Origin: Paraburkholderia sp. NMBU_R16
GTDB taxonomy: Bacteria > Pseudomonadota > Gammaproteobacteria > Burkholderiales > Burkholderiaceae
Direction of reading: 5' to 3'
DNA: 45,313 nucleotides
NCBI RefSeq assembly: GCF_013282575.1
Contig: NZ_JAAAYE010000046.1
Span: 1 to 45,313 of the forward strand
Shown here: in pieces, positions 1 to 8,351 of the stretch
How the letters are laid out: each line of letters opens with the position of its first letter
How positions within the stretch are numbered: the stretch's first letter is position 1
Notes under the pieces: model-generated
What the model was told of the DNA's origin: nothing
Databases searched by the model: none
The model's input: the letters and a program-made list of their open reading frames with translations, nothing else
Program-made: the position numbers and the translations under genes

Positions 1-20
1 GACGGGGGACTGCTCGGCGC

Positions 21-71
21 GGCGTGGCGGCAGCGGTTCCGGGCTACGCCCTTCACCGCTGCCGCCACGCC
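21..71. terminator. Perfect 16-bp hairpin near the left edge
   Basis: Bases 21-36 are exactly complementary to bases 56-71, with a 19-nt loop. There is no T-run. It lies just outside the repeat motifs that abut the truncated NRPS, so it probably belongs to the inserted element (for example the 3' end of its transposase gene) rather than to the NRPS. The structure is seen directly; the role as terminator is inferred. Confidence 0.45.
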
Positions 72-77
72 AGTACT

Positions 78-120
78 CTCATCCTGATTGACGCGCTGCT
101 CTCATCTTGTTTGACGCGCG
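78..120 (+). repeat. Insertion-element end motifs, left edge
   Basis: Two related copies of a CTCATCYTGWTTGACGCGC motif sit at 78-97 and 101-120. The second copy matches the reverse complement of 45214-45233 in 19 of 20 bases. NRPS coding similarity begins immediately after base 120, so this looks like the outer end of an insertion element. Multiple short terminal repeats are typical of the IS21 family, but no transposase is visible and the family is not established. Confidence 0.55.
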
Positions 121-192
121 GCAGCGCTTCGTACGACGTTCAGGCTGCAGGGCGACCGGCCTGTACGGACCATCGCACCAGCCGACGTCGGG

Positions 193-3100
193 ATGACGTT
201 GCGGTTCGTCGATCTCGGCGATCTGGCCGACGCGAACGAACGCCAGATGCGGCTGCAGCAACGGCTCGCCGACGAAGCCGCCGAGCCGTTCGATCTCGAA
301 CGCGGCCCGCTCGCCCGCGCATTGCTACTGCAGCTCGCGCCGAACGAACACGTGCTTTTCTTCACGGTCCATCACATCGTATTCGACGCGTGGTCGAACG
401 GTGTCTTCGCCACGGAGCTGGGCGCGCTGTATCGCGCCTGCGACGAGGACCCGCTGCCGCCGTTGCACATCCAATACGCGGATTATGCGCAATGGCAACG
501 CGAGCGGATCGACGACGCACGGCAGCAGCACGCGGCCGACTACTGGAAGCAAGCCCTCGCGGGTCTTCCGCCCGCACTCGAACTACCGACGGACCGACCG
601 CGCCCGCCGCAACGGCGGTACGACGGCGCCCATTGCCCGGTTGTCATCGACGCGGAGCTGACCCGTCAGTTGCACGCGTTGAGCCGCCGTCACGACGCGA
701 CGCTCCAGATGACGCTGCTGGCGAGCTGGGCCATGCTGCTCGCGCGGTTATCGGGACAGCATGACATCGTGATCGGCAGTCCGACCGCCGGGCGCCAACG
801 CAGCGAAACCGAGCCGCTCATCGGCTTCTTCGTCAACATGCTCGCGCTGCGTTTTCCGCTGACGCCTGCGCATACGGTAGCGGACTGGCTGCGCCACAGC
901 CGGCAGCAGGCGCTCGACGCGCAACGGCATGCCGAGCTCCCGTTCGAGTACGTCGTCGAACTGGTGCAGCCGTCGCGCAGCCTCGCGCATGCGCCGATTT
1001 TCCAGACGACGTTTGCTTGGCAAAACGCGCCGCGCGGCGCACTCGAATTCGCAGGTCTCGACGTTTCGCCGCTCGAAGACCTGGGCGGTGCGACAGCGAA
1101 GTTCGACCTGTCGCTCGGCCTGCGCGAAGTCGACGGAAAGATCGCAGGCGTCCTCGAATATGCCACTGCCCTTTACGACCGCGCGACAGTCGAGCGGTAT
1201 GTCGACCACTGGCGCGCGCTCGTCGCGGCAATGGCGGCTGACGATACCCGGGCGCTCGCCGACCTCCCGCTGCTGACTCCCGCTCAATACCGGCAACTGA
1301 CAGTGGACTGGAACGCCACACACGTTCCGTCGCCGGCGTCCGTTTGTCTACACCGGCAATTCGAAAAGCAAGCCGACCGCACGCCCGATGCGATCGCAGT
1401 CGTGTTCGAAGAACGGCAGCTGACGTACGCTGAGCTGAATGCCCGAGCCAACCGGCTCGCACGCCGCCTCGTCGCACTCGGTGTCGCGCCTGACGATCGG
1501 ATCGCGTTGAGCGCCGAGCGCGGCATCGAGATGATAATCGGCGTGCTCGGCATTCTGAAGGCCGGGGGCGCCTACGTACCGCTCGATCCGCACGCGCCGC
1601 CTGCTCGGCTCGCCTACCTGCTCGAGGACTCGGCGCCCGTCGCCGTGATCATTCCTTCGGCGCAGCGCGCGAGCGCGATCGTGCCGACACATCTACCGGT
1701 TGTCTCGATCGAAGAACCCGACGGCGACGCCGACTTGCCGGCAGACAACCTACGCGCGCCAGCTCCCGAAGTCACCTCACAGCACCTCGCGTACGTGATC
1801 TACACGTCGGGCTCGACCGGTCAACCCAAAGGCGTGATGGTCGAGCACCGATCGGTCATGAACCTGTGGACCGGGCTGGAGCAAGCGATCTATACCGCCA
1901 CTGGCGACTGCACGCGAATCGCAATGAACGCGGCGCTCTCCTTCGATGCGTCGGTGCAGGCGCTCACCCAGTTGCTCAGCGGCCGTTGCGTCGTCGTCGT
2001 GCCGCAATCCGTGCGAGGCGACGCCGCCGAGCTGTGCGCTTTCCTCGTCCGCGAGCGGATCGACGCATTCGATTGCACGCCGGCGCAACTGGAATGGCTA
2101 GTTGCGGAGGGCTTCTTCGAGGACCGACACGGTCATTGTGTGAAAGCGATACTCGTCGGCGGCGAGGCAATCACGCACAGGACGTGGGACCGGCTGCGCG
2201 GCGTGCGCACCCCGGCGCTTTACAACGTGTACGGACCGACCGAGTGCACGGTCGATGCAACCATTGGGCGCATCGGCGCCGACGCACAGCGCCCGCACAT
2301 CGGCCGACCGCTGGCAAATACGCAGATTTATATCCTCGATCGCCGCGGACAGCCGGCGCCGGTCGGCGTGGCCGGCGAAATCTGCATCGGTGGCGCCGGC
2401 GTGGCGCGCGGCTATCTGAACCGGCCCGCGTTGGACGCGGAGCGCTTCGTTCCTGACCCGTTCGCCGGCATCGACGGTGCGCGCATGTATCGAACCGGCG
2501 ACCTCGGCCGCTGGCTCCCCGACGGCACGATCGAATATGTCGGCCGGAACGATCAGCAGGTGAAGATCCGTGGTTTTCGCATCGAGCTAGGCGAACTCGA
2601 GTGCGTCCTGGAGCGGCATGCCGACGTCTTGCAGGCCGTCGTCGCCGTTCACGGCGACGACGAACGTCGCCAACTAGTCGCCTATCCAGTCGTCCGCCGG
2701 CAAGCGGGCGTCGAGGGGACGGACGCCGCTGCGCTGCGTCGCCACGTCGCAGCATACCTGCCCGAGTACATGGTCCCCGCTGCGATCGTGATCCTCGATG
2801 CCCTGCCGCTCACCCCGAACGGCAAGGTCGACCGCCGCGCGCTGCCGGCCCCCGATTTCGCCGCGCGCACGCCGTCGCGGGAACCGGTTACGCCGTCCGA
2901 ACACGCGCTGGCCGCGCTCTTCGCGGACACACTCGGTATGGCTCGCGTCGGCGCCGACGACAACTTCTTCGAGCTCGGCGGTCACTCGCTGCTCGCCGTG
3001 CAACTCGTGAGCCGCATTCGCGCAACGCTGAACGTCGCGCTCCCCGTACAAGCGCTGTTCGAAGCCCCCACCGTCGCCCGGCTCGCCCAGCGGATGGCGG

Positions 3101-3918
3101 ACGGGGGAGCCGCGCCCGCGGGCAGCGCATTGAACATCGTCCTGCCGCTGCGCCCCGCCGGCACGAAGTCCCCGCTGTTCTGCGTCCATGCCGCAACCGG
3201 TCTCGGTTGGTCGTACGCGGCGCTCGTCACGCATCTGGACAGGGAGGTACCGATCTATGCCCTGCAGGCGCCGTTTCTCGAACCTGCCTGTCCGCTGCAC
3301 GAAGACCTCGACGCCCTGATCGACGCCTACGTCGAAGCGCTGCGCACCATCCAGCCCGAGGGCCCGTACCGCCTGCTCGGCTGGTCGATCGGCGGCATCA
3401 TCGCGCACCGCATCGCGACCCAGCTCCAAAGCATCGGCGAGGAAGTTGAACAGCTCGTCCTGCTCGACAGCCGGCCGGCGGCGCTGGCCGGCTCGCCCGC
3501 TGCGCCCGCCGCAACCGACGCACAGCGCCTGCGCCGCTTCCTCGATGTCCTCGGCGCCCCAGCCCTGCCGGACGACCTCGCCGCTGCCTCGCCCCTCGAC
3601 ATCCTGGCTCGCGTTCATGCACGACACGAGCGGCTGTCGGCGTTGCCGCTCGCGCAAGTGCAAAGGCTCTACGCAGTCTTCACGCACATGATGCGCATCT
3701 GGCGGCAGCCGAATCTCGGCCGCTTCGACGGCAAAATCGTGTTCGTCGAGGCCACGGCGACGACAACCGCCGCGGGCGAGCACACCGTACCGCCCCGGAC
3801 GATCTGGACACGCCACGCGACCAACGTCGTCACGCATGGTGTCGATTGCACGCATGACGATCTGGCCCGTCCCGTCTGGATGAATCGGATCGCCCGCATG
3901 CTGAACGACATGCTGTGA
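193..3918 (+). CDS. Non-ribosomal peptide synthetase, terminal module (partial C-A-T-TE), Gln-type A domain
   Basis: Last module of an NRPS assembly line. In order it has the C-terminal part of a condensation domain (HHIVFDA at residues 60-66, where the usual HHxxxDG ends in A), an adenylation domain (TSGSTGQPKG, NVYGPTE, YRTGDLG, K878 in PNGKVDR), a carrier domain (GGHSL, Ser932 for phosphopantetheine) and a type I thioesterase (GWSIGG, Ser1065). The nine pocket residues read by alignment to GrsA are D-A-Q-D-L-G-V-V-D plus Lys, the code known for glutamine in lichenysin synthetase. The open frame continues upstream of the ATG to about base 121 with condensation-domain sequence (LRTTFRLQGDRPV), so the ATG is internal. 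Roughly 50-60 N-terminal residues of the C domain and all earlier modules are missing at the putative IS junction. Downstream mbtH and MATE genes fit the pathway. The peptide product is unknown. Confidence 0.93.
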   Translation: MTLRFVDLGDLADANERQMRLQQRLADEAAEPFDLERGPLARALLLQLAPNEHVLFFTVHHIVFDAWSNGVFATELGALYRACDEDPLPPLHIQYADYAQWQRERIDDARQQHAADYWKQALAGLPPALELPTDRPRPPQRRYDGAHCPVVIDAELTRQLHALSRRHDATLQMTLLASWAMLLARLSGQHDIVIGSPTAGRQRSETEPLIGFFVNMLALRFPLTPAHTVADWLRHSRQQALDAQRHAELPFEYVVELVQPSRSLAHAPIFQTTFAWQNAPRGALEFAGLDVSPLEDLGGATAKFDLSLGLREVDGKIAGVLEYATALYDRATVERYVDHWRALVAAMAADDTRALADLPLLTPAQYRQLTVDWNATHVPSPASVCLHRQFEKQADRTPDAIAVVFEERQLTYAELNARANRLARRLVALGVAPDDRIALSAERGIEMIIGVLGILKAGGAYVPLDPHAPPARLAYLLEDSAPVAVIIPSAQRASAIVPTHLPVVSIEEPDGDADLPADNLRAPAPEVTSQHLAYVIYTSGSTGQPKGVMVEHRSVMNLWTGLEQAIYTATGDCTRIAMNAALSFDASVQALTQLLSGRCVVVVPQSVRGDAAELCAFLVRERIDAFDCTPAQLEWLVAEGFFEDRHGHCVKAILVGGEAITHRTWDRLRGVRTPALYNVYGPTECTVDATIGRIGADAQRPHIGRPLANTQIYILDRRGQPAPVGVAGEICIGGAGVARGYLNRPALDAERFVPDPFAGIDGARMYRTGDLGRWLPDGTIEYVGRNDQQVKIRGFRIELGELECVLERHADVLQAVVAVHGDDERRQLVAYPVVRRQAGVEGTDAAALRRHVAAYLPEYMVPAAIVILDALPLTPNGKVDRRALPAPDFAARTPSREPVTPSEHALAALFADTLGMARVGADDNFFELGGHSLLAVQLVSRIRATLNVALPVQALFEAPTVARLAQRMADGGAAPAGSALNIVLPLRPAGTKSPLFCVHAATGLGWSYAALVTHLDREVPIYALQAPFLEPACPLHEDLDALIDAYVEALRTIQPEGPYRLLGWSIGGIIAHRIATQLQSIGEEVEQLVLLDSRPAALAGSPAAPAATDAQRLRRFLDVLGAPALPDDLAAASPLDILARVHARHERLSALPLAQVQRLYAVFTHMMRIWRQPNLGRFDGKIVFVEATATTTAAGEHTVPPRTIWTRHATNVVTHGVDCTHDDLARPVWMNRIARMLNDML

Positions 3919-3956
3919 CCGTCCAACTTCGAACGACCGACTTACTGGAGAAAGCA

Positions 3957-4166
3957 ATGACCGACACCCCCGATACGCTCGACGCCCAAGCGCCCGCCTC
4001 CGACTATCTCGTCCTCGTCAACGCCGAGGAGCAGCATTCGATATGGCTCGCCGCCGTCGATATACCCGCCGGCTGGTCCGTCGTGCATCGGGCCGCGACG
4101 CAGCAAGAAGCGATCGCGTACGTCGACGCGAATTGGACGGACATGCGTCCCGCCAGCCTGCGATGA
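3957..4166 (+). CDS. MbtH-like protein
   Basis: A 69-residue MbtH-family protein. Members of this family bind NRPS adenylation domains and support their folding or activity. The signature is nearly complete: NAEEQHSIW (the usual SIWP proline is Leu here), GWSVVH, and the C-terminal YVDANWTDMRPASLR. The ATG at 3957 is chosen because a GGAG stands about 6 nt upstream; an earlier in-frame start overlapping the NRPS stop would add a non-family extension. It lies 38 nt after the NRPS and its stop overlaps the next gene's start as ATGA, so the three genes are probably one transcript. It is the expected partner of the adjacent A domain. Confidence 0.92.
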   Translation: MTDTPDTLDAQAPASDYLVLVNAEEQHSIWLAAVDIPAGWSVVHRAATQQEAIAYVDANWTDMRPASLR

Positions 4167-5578
4167 ACAGCGAGCACGGCCGGCGCAACGACGTGATCGT
4201 GAACGGCCCGGTCGGGCGCACGCTGCTCGAACTCCTGCTGCCCATTCTCCTCAGCAACGTGCTGCAATCGCTGAACGGCTCGATCGACGCAATGTGGGTC
4301 GGCCGCTACATCGGAAAAGCGGCGCTTGCGGCGACCGCGAACGCGAACACGATCCTGTCGTTCGTCGTGGCGAGCATCATGGGCTTCGCGATGGCTGCGA
4401 CGATCCTGATCGGCCGCAGCCTTGGCGCATCGGACCTACACGAAGCGAAGAAAACGCTCGGTACCAGCGCGACGTTTTTCGCCGTCGTGTCGACATCTAT
4501 CGCGGCCGCCGGGCTGCTGGGAGCCGAACCGCTGCTCGTCGCGATGCATTCGCCGCCCAGCGTGCTGCCGCTCGCCGCCGCCTATTTGCGCATCATGTTC
4601 GCGGCGGTGCCGTTCCAGACTAGCTACCTGTTCGTGACGATCGTCGTTCGCAGCGCCGGCGACACGCGCACGCCGTTGCTCTTCCAGCTTGCAGCCGTCG
4701 GGCTGGACATCGTGCTGAACCCCGTGCTCATATGCGGGTGGGGGCCGATTCCAGGGGCCGGCATCGCGGGCTCCGCCGCGGCCACGCTGATCGCACAAAC
4801 GTCGAGCCTTGCCGCCCTGGCCGTGTACCTCTACCGCCGGCGCCATGTGCTTTGCCTGCGAGCCGACGATGCGCCTCTCCTGCGCCCTGACTGGTCCCGT
4901 GTGCGCACGATCGTAACGACGGGCATCCCCATGGGGCTTCAGATGGCGGTGGTATCGTTGTCGACGATCGCGATGATCTCGCTCGTCAATCGGTTTGGCG
5001 CATCGACCACGGCGGCGTACAGCGCGTGCCTGCAGCTATGGAACTACGTGCAGATGCCGGCGTTGGCAACCGGAATGGCCGTATCCACGATGGCCGCTCA
5101 GAACATCGGTGCGCGCAGGCCGGATCGGGTACGCCGGATCGCGCGGACGGGCATCCTGCTCAACCTCGCGATCACCGGCAGTCTCGTGGCGGCAATCTCC
5201 GCGGCCAGCGATAGCGTGCTGCGAATCTTCTTGCCCGCCGACGCCGGCGTCGTGCTGACCGCGCAGCATATTCAGGCCGCCGTCACCTGGTCGTTCGTGC
5301 CGCTCGGCGTCACGTTCGTGCTGTCGAGCATCGCGCGCGCCTGTGGCGCCGTCCGCGTTCCGCTCGTCATCCTGTTCGTCGCGTTCTGGTGCATCCGTCT
5401 GCCGTTCGCCGCACTGCTGATGCGAACGTGGGGCGCCGACGCCCTGTGGTGGAGTTTCGGGCTCGGCGCAATTGTCGCGATGACGATGTCGCTCGCGTGG
5501 TATGGCATGCGGGGAAGTCGCTGCGGGGTCAACGGTGCGTTTCGCGCCGGTGCCGGCACTTCGGATTTCGCGCGGTAA
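4163..5578 (+). CDS. MATE-family efflux transporter
   Basis: Polytopic inner-membrane protein of 471 residues, normal length for the MATE (MatE/NorM/DinF) family, which exports drugs or metabolites using Na+ or H+ gradients. The N-terminal half (LLELLLPILLSNVLQSLNG, then DAMWVGRYIG) and about 12 hydrophobic segments are typical. The start at 4163 gives a 4-nt ATGA overlap with the MbtH gene, implying translational coupling; the frame stays open further upstream but only over Arg-rich out-of-phase sequence. Its place behind NRPS and mbtH suggests export of the peptide product. That substrate is inferred. Confidence 0.9.
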   Translation: MNSEHGRRNDVIVNGPVGRTLLELLLPILLSNVLQSLNGSIDAMWVGRYIGKAALAATANANTILSFVVASIMGFAMAATILIGRSLGASDLHEAKKTLGTSATFFAVVSTSIAAAGLLGAEPLLVAMHSPPSVLPLAAAYLRIMFAAVPFQTSYLFVTIVVRSAGDTRTPLLFQLAAVGLDIVLNPVLICGWGPIPGAGIAGSAAATLIAQTSSLAALAVYLYRRRHVLCLRADDAPLLRPDWSRVRTIVTTGIPMGLQMAVVSLSTIAMISLVNRFGASTTAAYSACLQLWNYVQMPALATGMAVSTMAAQNIGARRPDRVRRIARTGILLNLAITGSLVAAISAASDSVLRIFLPADAGVVLTAQHIQAAVTWSFVPLGVTFVLSSIARACGAVRVPLVILFVAFWCIRLPFAALLMRTWGADALWWSFGLGAIVAMTMSLAWYGMRGSRCGVNGAFRAGAGTSDFAR

Positions 5579-5603
5579 CGGCACCGCGGCCGGGGTGCCG
5601 TTA
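5576..5603 (+). terminator. Hairpin at the end of the NRPS-MATE operon
   Basis: A perfect 10-bp stem (taacggcacc / ggtgccgtta) with an 8-nt loop begins in the MATE stop codon and ends before the convergent M61 peptidase. No T-run follows. Its position between convergent genes supports a terminator. Confidence 0.6.
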
Positions 5604-5659
5604 CGCTGGGGAACCAATCCTCGATGACTGTCAGTAAGGATCGGATCAGCCGAACACGC

Positions 5660-7480
5660 CTAACCCAGCAGCCAGCGCTCGCGCGCGCGGCGCACTGGCG
5701 CACGCGCCTTGTCATCGGCCACGAGCTTGTAACGCGTGACGTCGGGACCGTCGAGCTTCGCGCGCACCGTCCGGAGTTCGTCGCGACGAAACGCGTGAAT
5801 GTCGACAGTTGCACCGGGCAAATAGCGCCCAAGCAGCGCGTCGAGGTTCGAACCGGTCACACGCACGCCGTCGATGGCGACAAGGACATCGCCTGCCGAC
5901 AACCCCGCTTTTTGCGCCGCGCTACCGTCGTGAACGGCGGCAAGCGTGCAATCCGTGCCGGCTGAGCGCACACGAACGCCCAGCGATGGCTTGCGGATGC
6001 GTCCCGCCTCACCGTTGCCGAGGTCCGGGCGCAGTTCGACGCCGACAGCCGCAAACAACGCGTCGAGCGGCAGATCGCGCGTGCCATAAACGGCTTCGTC
6101 GAAAAGCGACCCGAGATCGACGCCCGTCGCCTCCGCGATCAGTGCCCTCACCTCATCCTCGCCGACGCCTTGCGCCTCGTCCCCGTTCCGATAAAAGTCG
6201 CGACCGTAGCGTTGCCAGAGCAGCCGCATGACGTCGTCGAGCGACTTGCGGTGATTCGTGCGTTCGCGGATGGCCAGATCGAAGGCCAACGCGACGAGCG
6301 AACCCTTCTGGTAGTAGCTCACGATTGCGTTCGGCGCGTTTTCGTCCTGACGGTAGTATTTGATCCAGGCGTCGAACGAGCTTTCCGCCACGCTTTGCTT
6401 GAGCCGTCCGCTGCCGCGCAGCACGCCGCCGATCGTCTTGCCGAGTTGGGCGAAGTACTCATTGGGCGACATCGCGCCGCTGCGTACGAGCATCAAATCG
6501 TCGTAGTAGGAGGTCACGCCCTCGAAAAGCCACAGCAGCGAGGTGTAGTTCTCGCGCGAGAGGTCGTAGGGTACGAAAGCGGCCGGCTTGATGCGCTTGA
6601 CGTTCCAGGTATGAAAGTACTCGTGGCTGCACAAGCCGAGGTACGTGCGATAGCCTTCGGTCGTGTCGGTGCGGCCCACAACCGGTAGATCCGTGCGATT
6701 GCAGATGAGCGCCGTCGAGGCGCGGTGCTCGAGCCCCCCGTAGCCGTCGGTCACCGCCAGCGTCATGAAGACATAGCGCGATACCGGTGCCTTTTTCGAG
6801 CGCGGCTCGAATAGCGCGATCTGAGCCTCGCAAATACGCTTCAGATCGGCCGAGAGCCGCTCCATGTCGACACGCGTCGTGCGACCGGAAATAACGATGT
6901 CGTGCGGTACGCCATGCGCGGTGAACGTGGCGAGCTCGAATTCGCCCAGCGTGACCGGATGGTCGACGAGCTCATCGTAGTTCTGCGCCTGATATTCGCC
7001 AAAACCGTACCGCTTGGTGCCGCGCGCTTCGGTGAGCGCCGTCCCCACACGCCAGTTCCGATAGGCCGCGCCGGCGGGCTTGCGGATTTCGACGCGGCAC
7101 GGTGCCGCTTCACGGCCCAACGCTGCGAGAAAGACGCTCGTGCCGTTGAAAAAGCCCGTCGTATCGTCGAGATGGGCAGCCCGCACCGACAGGTCCCATG
7201 CGTAGACCTCGTAACGCAGCGTCAGCGCGCCGCCTTTTAGCGGCGCGGTCTGCCACGTTTGCTTGTCGAGCTTGTCGATCCGGACCTTGCGCCCGTTTTC
7301 GCTGAAAGCCTGCAGTGAAACGACGTTGCGCGCGAACTCCCGCACCATGTAGCTGCCAGGTATCCAGGTCGGTAAAGAAAAACGCTGGCCGGCGGGATCG
7401 GGATCGGCCAGCGTCAGCGTTACTTCGAAGATATGCGCGGCAGGTTGCTTGGGAACGATGACGTAGCGGATCGGCTTCAT
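5660..7480 (-). CDS. M61-family metallopeptidase with PDZ domain
   Basis: A 606-residue protein of the M61 (glycyl aminopeptidase-like) family. The N-terminal M61 beta domain contains WIPGSYMVREFARN. The catalytic zinc motif HEYFH is at residues 286-290, inside SHEYFHTWNVKRIKP. A PDZ domain is recognisable near the C-terminus (LSAGDVLVAIDGV). No clear signal peptide is seen at MKPIRYVIVPKQ, so it is probably cytoplasmic. It lies 70 nt downstream of dsbC on the same strand and may share its transcript. The physiological substrate is not known. Confidence 0.92.
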   Translation of the reverse strand: MKPIRYVIVPKQPAAHIFEVTLTLADPDPAGQRFSLPTWIPGSYMVREFARNVVSLQAFSENGRKVRIDKLDKQTWQTAPLKGGALTLRYEVYAWDLSVRAAHLDDTTGFFNGTSVFLAALGREAAPCRVEIRKPAGAAYRNWRVGTALTEARGTKRYGFGEYQAQNYDELVDHPVTLGEFELATFTAHGVPHDIVISGRTTRVDMERLSADLKRICEAQIALFEPRSKKAPVSRYVFMTLAVTDGYGGLEHRASTALICNRTDLPVVGRTDTTEGYRTYLGLCSHEYFHTWNVKRIKPAAFVPYDLSRENYTSLLWLFEGVTSYYDDLMLVRSGAMSPNEYFAQLGKTIGGVLRGSGRLKQSVAESSFDAWIKYYRQDENAPNAIVSYYQKGSLVALAFDLAIRERTNHRKSLDDVMRLLWQRYGRDFYRNGDEAQGVGEDEVRALIAEATGVDLGSLFDEAVYGTRDLPLDALFAAVGVELRPDLGNGEAGRIRKPSLGVRVRSAGTDCTLAAVHDGSAAQKAGLSAGDVLVAIDGVRVTGSNLDALLGRYLPGATVDIHAFRRDELRTVRAKLDGPDVTRYKLVADDKARAPVRRARERWLLG

Positions 7481-7550
7481 CGGCAGCTAAGCGAAATGGG
7501 CGGGAAGAGAATGGATGTGGGGCGGTCTGCTCAACTCTGGCCCAACCGGT

Positions 7551-8276
7551 TCAACGCGCTTTGCCGAGCGCACGCTCGAGCGCATCGGCGGATACGGCAC
7601 CCGGCAGGCGGCGCCCGTCCGCGAGGATGATCGTCGGCGTGCCGGTCACATTCAAGCCGCGGCCGAGCGCGAGATTTTTGTCGATCGCGCTCGTGTCGCA
7701 GGTACCCGCACCCGAGGGGGCACGGCGTTCGAGCATCCAGGCTTCCCACGTCTTGGCTCGATCGGCCGAGCACCAGATGGCCTTGGCTTTCGCGGTCGAA
7801 TCGTCCGACAGCACTGGGTAAAGGAAGGTGTAGACGGTGACGTTGTCGATCGATTTGAGCGATGCCTCGAGTTGCTTGCAGTACGGGCAGTTGGGATCAG
7901 AGAACACGGCCATCTTGCGGCTGCCGTTGCCCTTCACGACTTTGACCGCGTTGGCGAGCGGCAGGCTTGCGAAATCGACCTTGTTGATTTCGGCGAGGCG
8001 GGCCTCGGTGAGATTCGCGTGTGCTTTCGTGTCGAGCAGATCGCCGACGAAAACATAATCGCCATTGGCATCGCTATAAATCAGCTGTGCGCCGACGTTC
8101 ACTTCGTAAAGCCCGGCGACCGGTGCCTTGGTGATGCTTTTGATCTGCAGATCGGGCAGGCGGGCCTGCAGCGTCGCCTTGAGCTTGTCCGTCGTCTGGT
8201 CGGCGTGCGCGGAGCATCCAAGTGCCATCGCGGCGATGAGGGCAGCGCTCAGGGCGCCGCGCAGGAAAGTAGCCAT
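7551..8276 (-). CDS. dsbC: DsbC-type periplasmic thiol:disulfide isomerase
   Basis: A 241-residue periplasmic disulfide isomerase. The N-terminus carries a Sec signal peptide (MATFLRGALSAALIAAMALG, cleaved near CSAHA-D). A DsbC dimerisation region (about 26-90) leads into the thioredoxin fold with the active site C130-P-Y-C133 (DPNCPYCKQ) and the cis-Pro loop TGTPT. CPYC is a usual DsbC/DsbG-type motif, and the length fits. DsbC corrects wrong disulfides and is kept reduced by DsbD. The gene sits 75 nt behind the UbiH-family gene on the same strand. Confidence 0.93.
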   Translation of the reverse strand: MATFLRGALSAALIAAMALGCSAHADQTTDKLKATLQARLPDLQIKSITKAPVAGLYEVNVGAQLIYSDANGDYVFVGDLLDTKAHANLTEARLAEINKVDFASLPLANAVKVVKGNGSRKMAVFSDPNCPYCKQLEASLKSIDNVTVYTFLYPVLSDDSTAKAKAIWCSADRAKTWEAWMLERRAPSGAGTCDTSAIDKNLALGRGLNVTGTPTIILADGRRLPGAVSADALERALGKAR

Positions 8277-8300
8277 GATTTACAAGTCCTTCTGATCGTT

Positions 8301-8325
8301 CGCCGCGCGGGGTTCCGGCGCGGCG
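8301..8325 (-). terminator. GC-rich hairpin between the UbiH-family gene and dsbC
   Basis: An 8-bp perfect stem (cgccgcgc / gcgcggcg) with a 9-nt loop, with no T-run. It may terminate or attenuate transcription running from the hydroxylase gene into dsbC. The structure is seen; the function is a guess. Confidence 0.3.
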
Positions 8326-8351
8326 CATGGATTCGTGTCCGTCCGTCCCGG

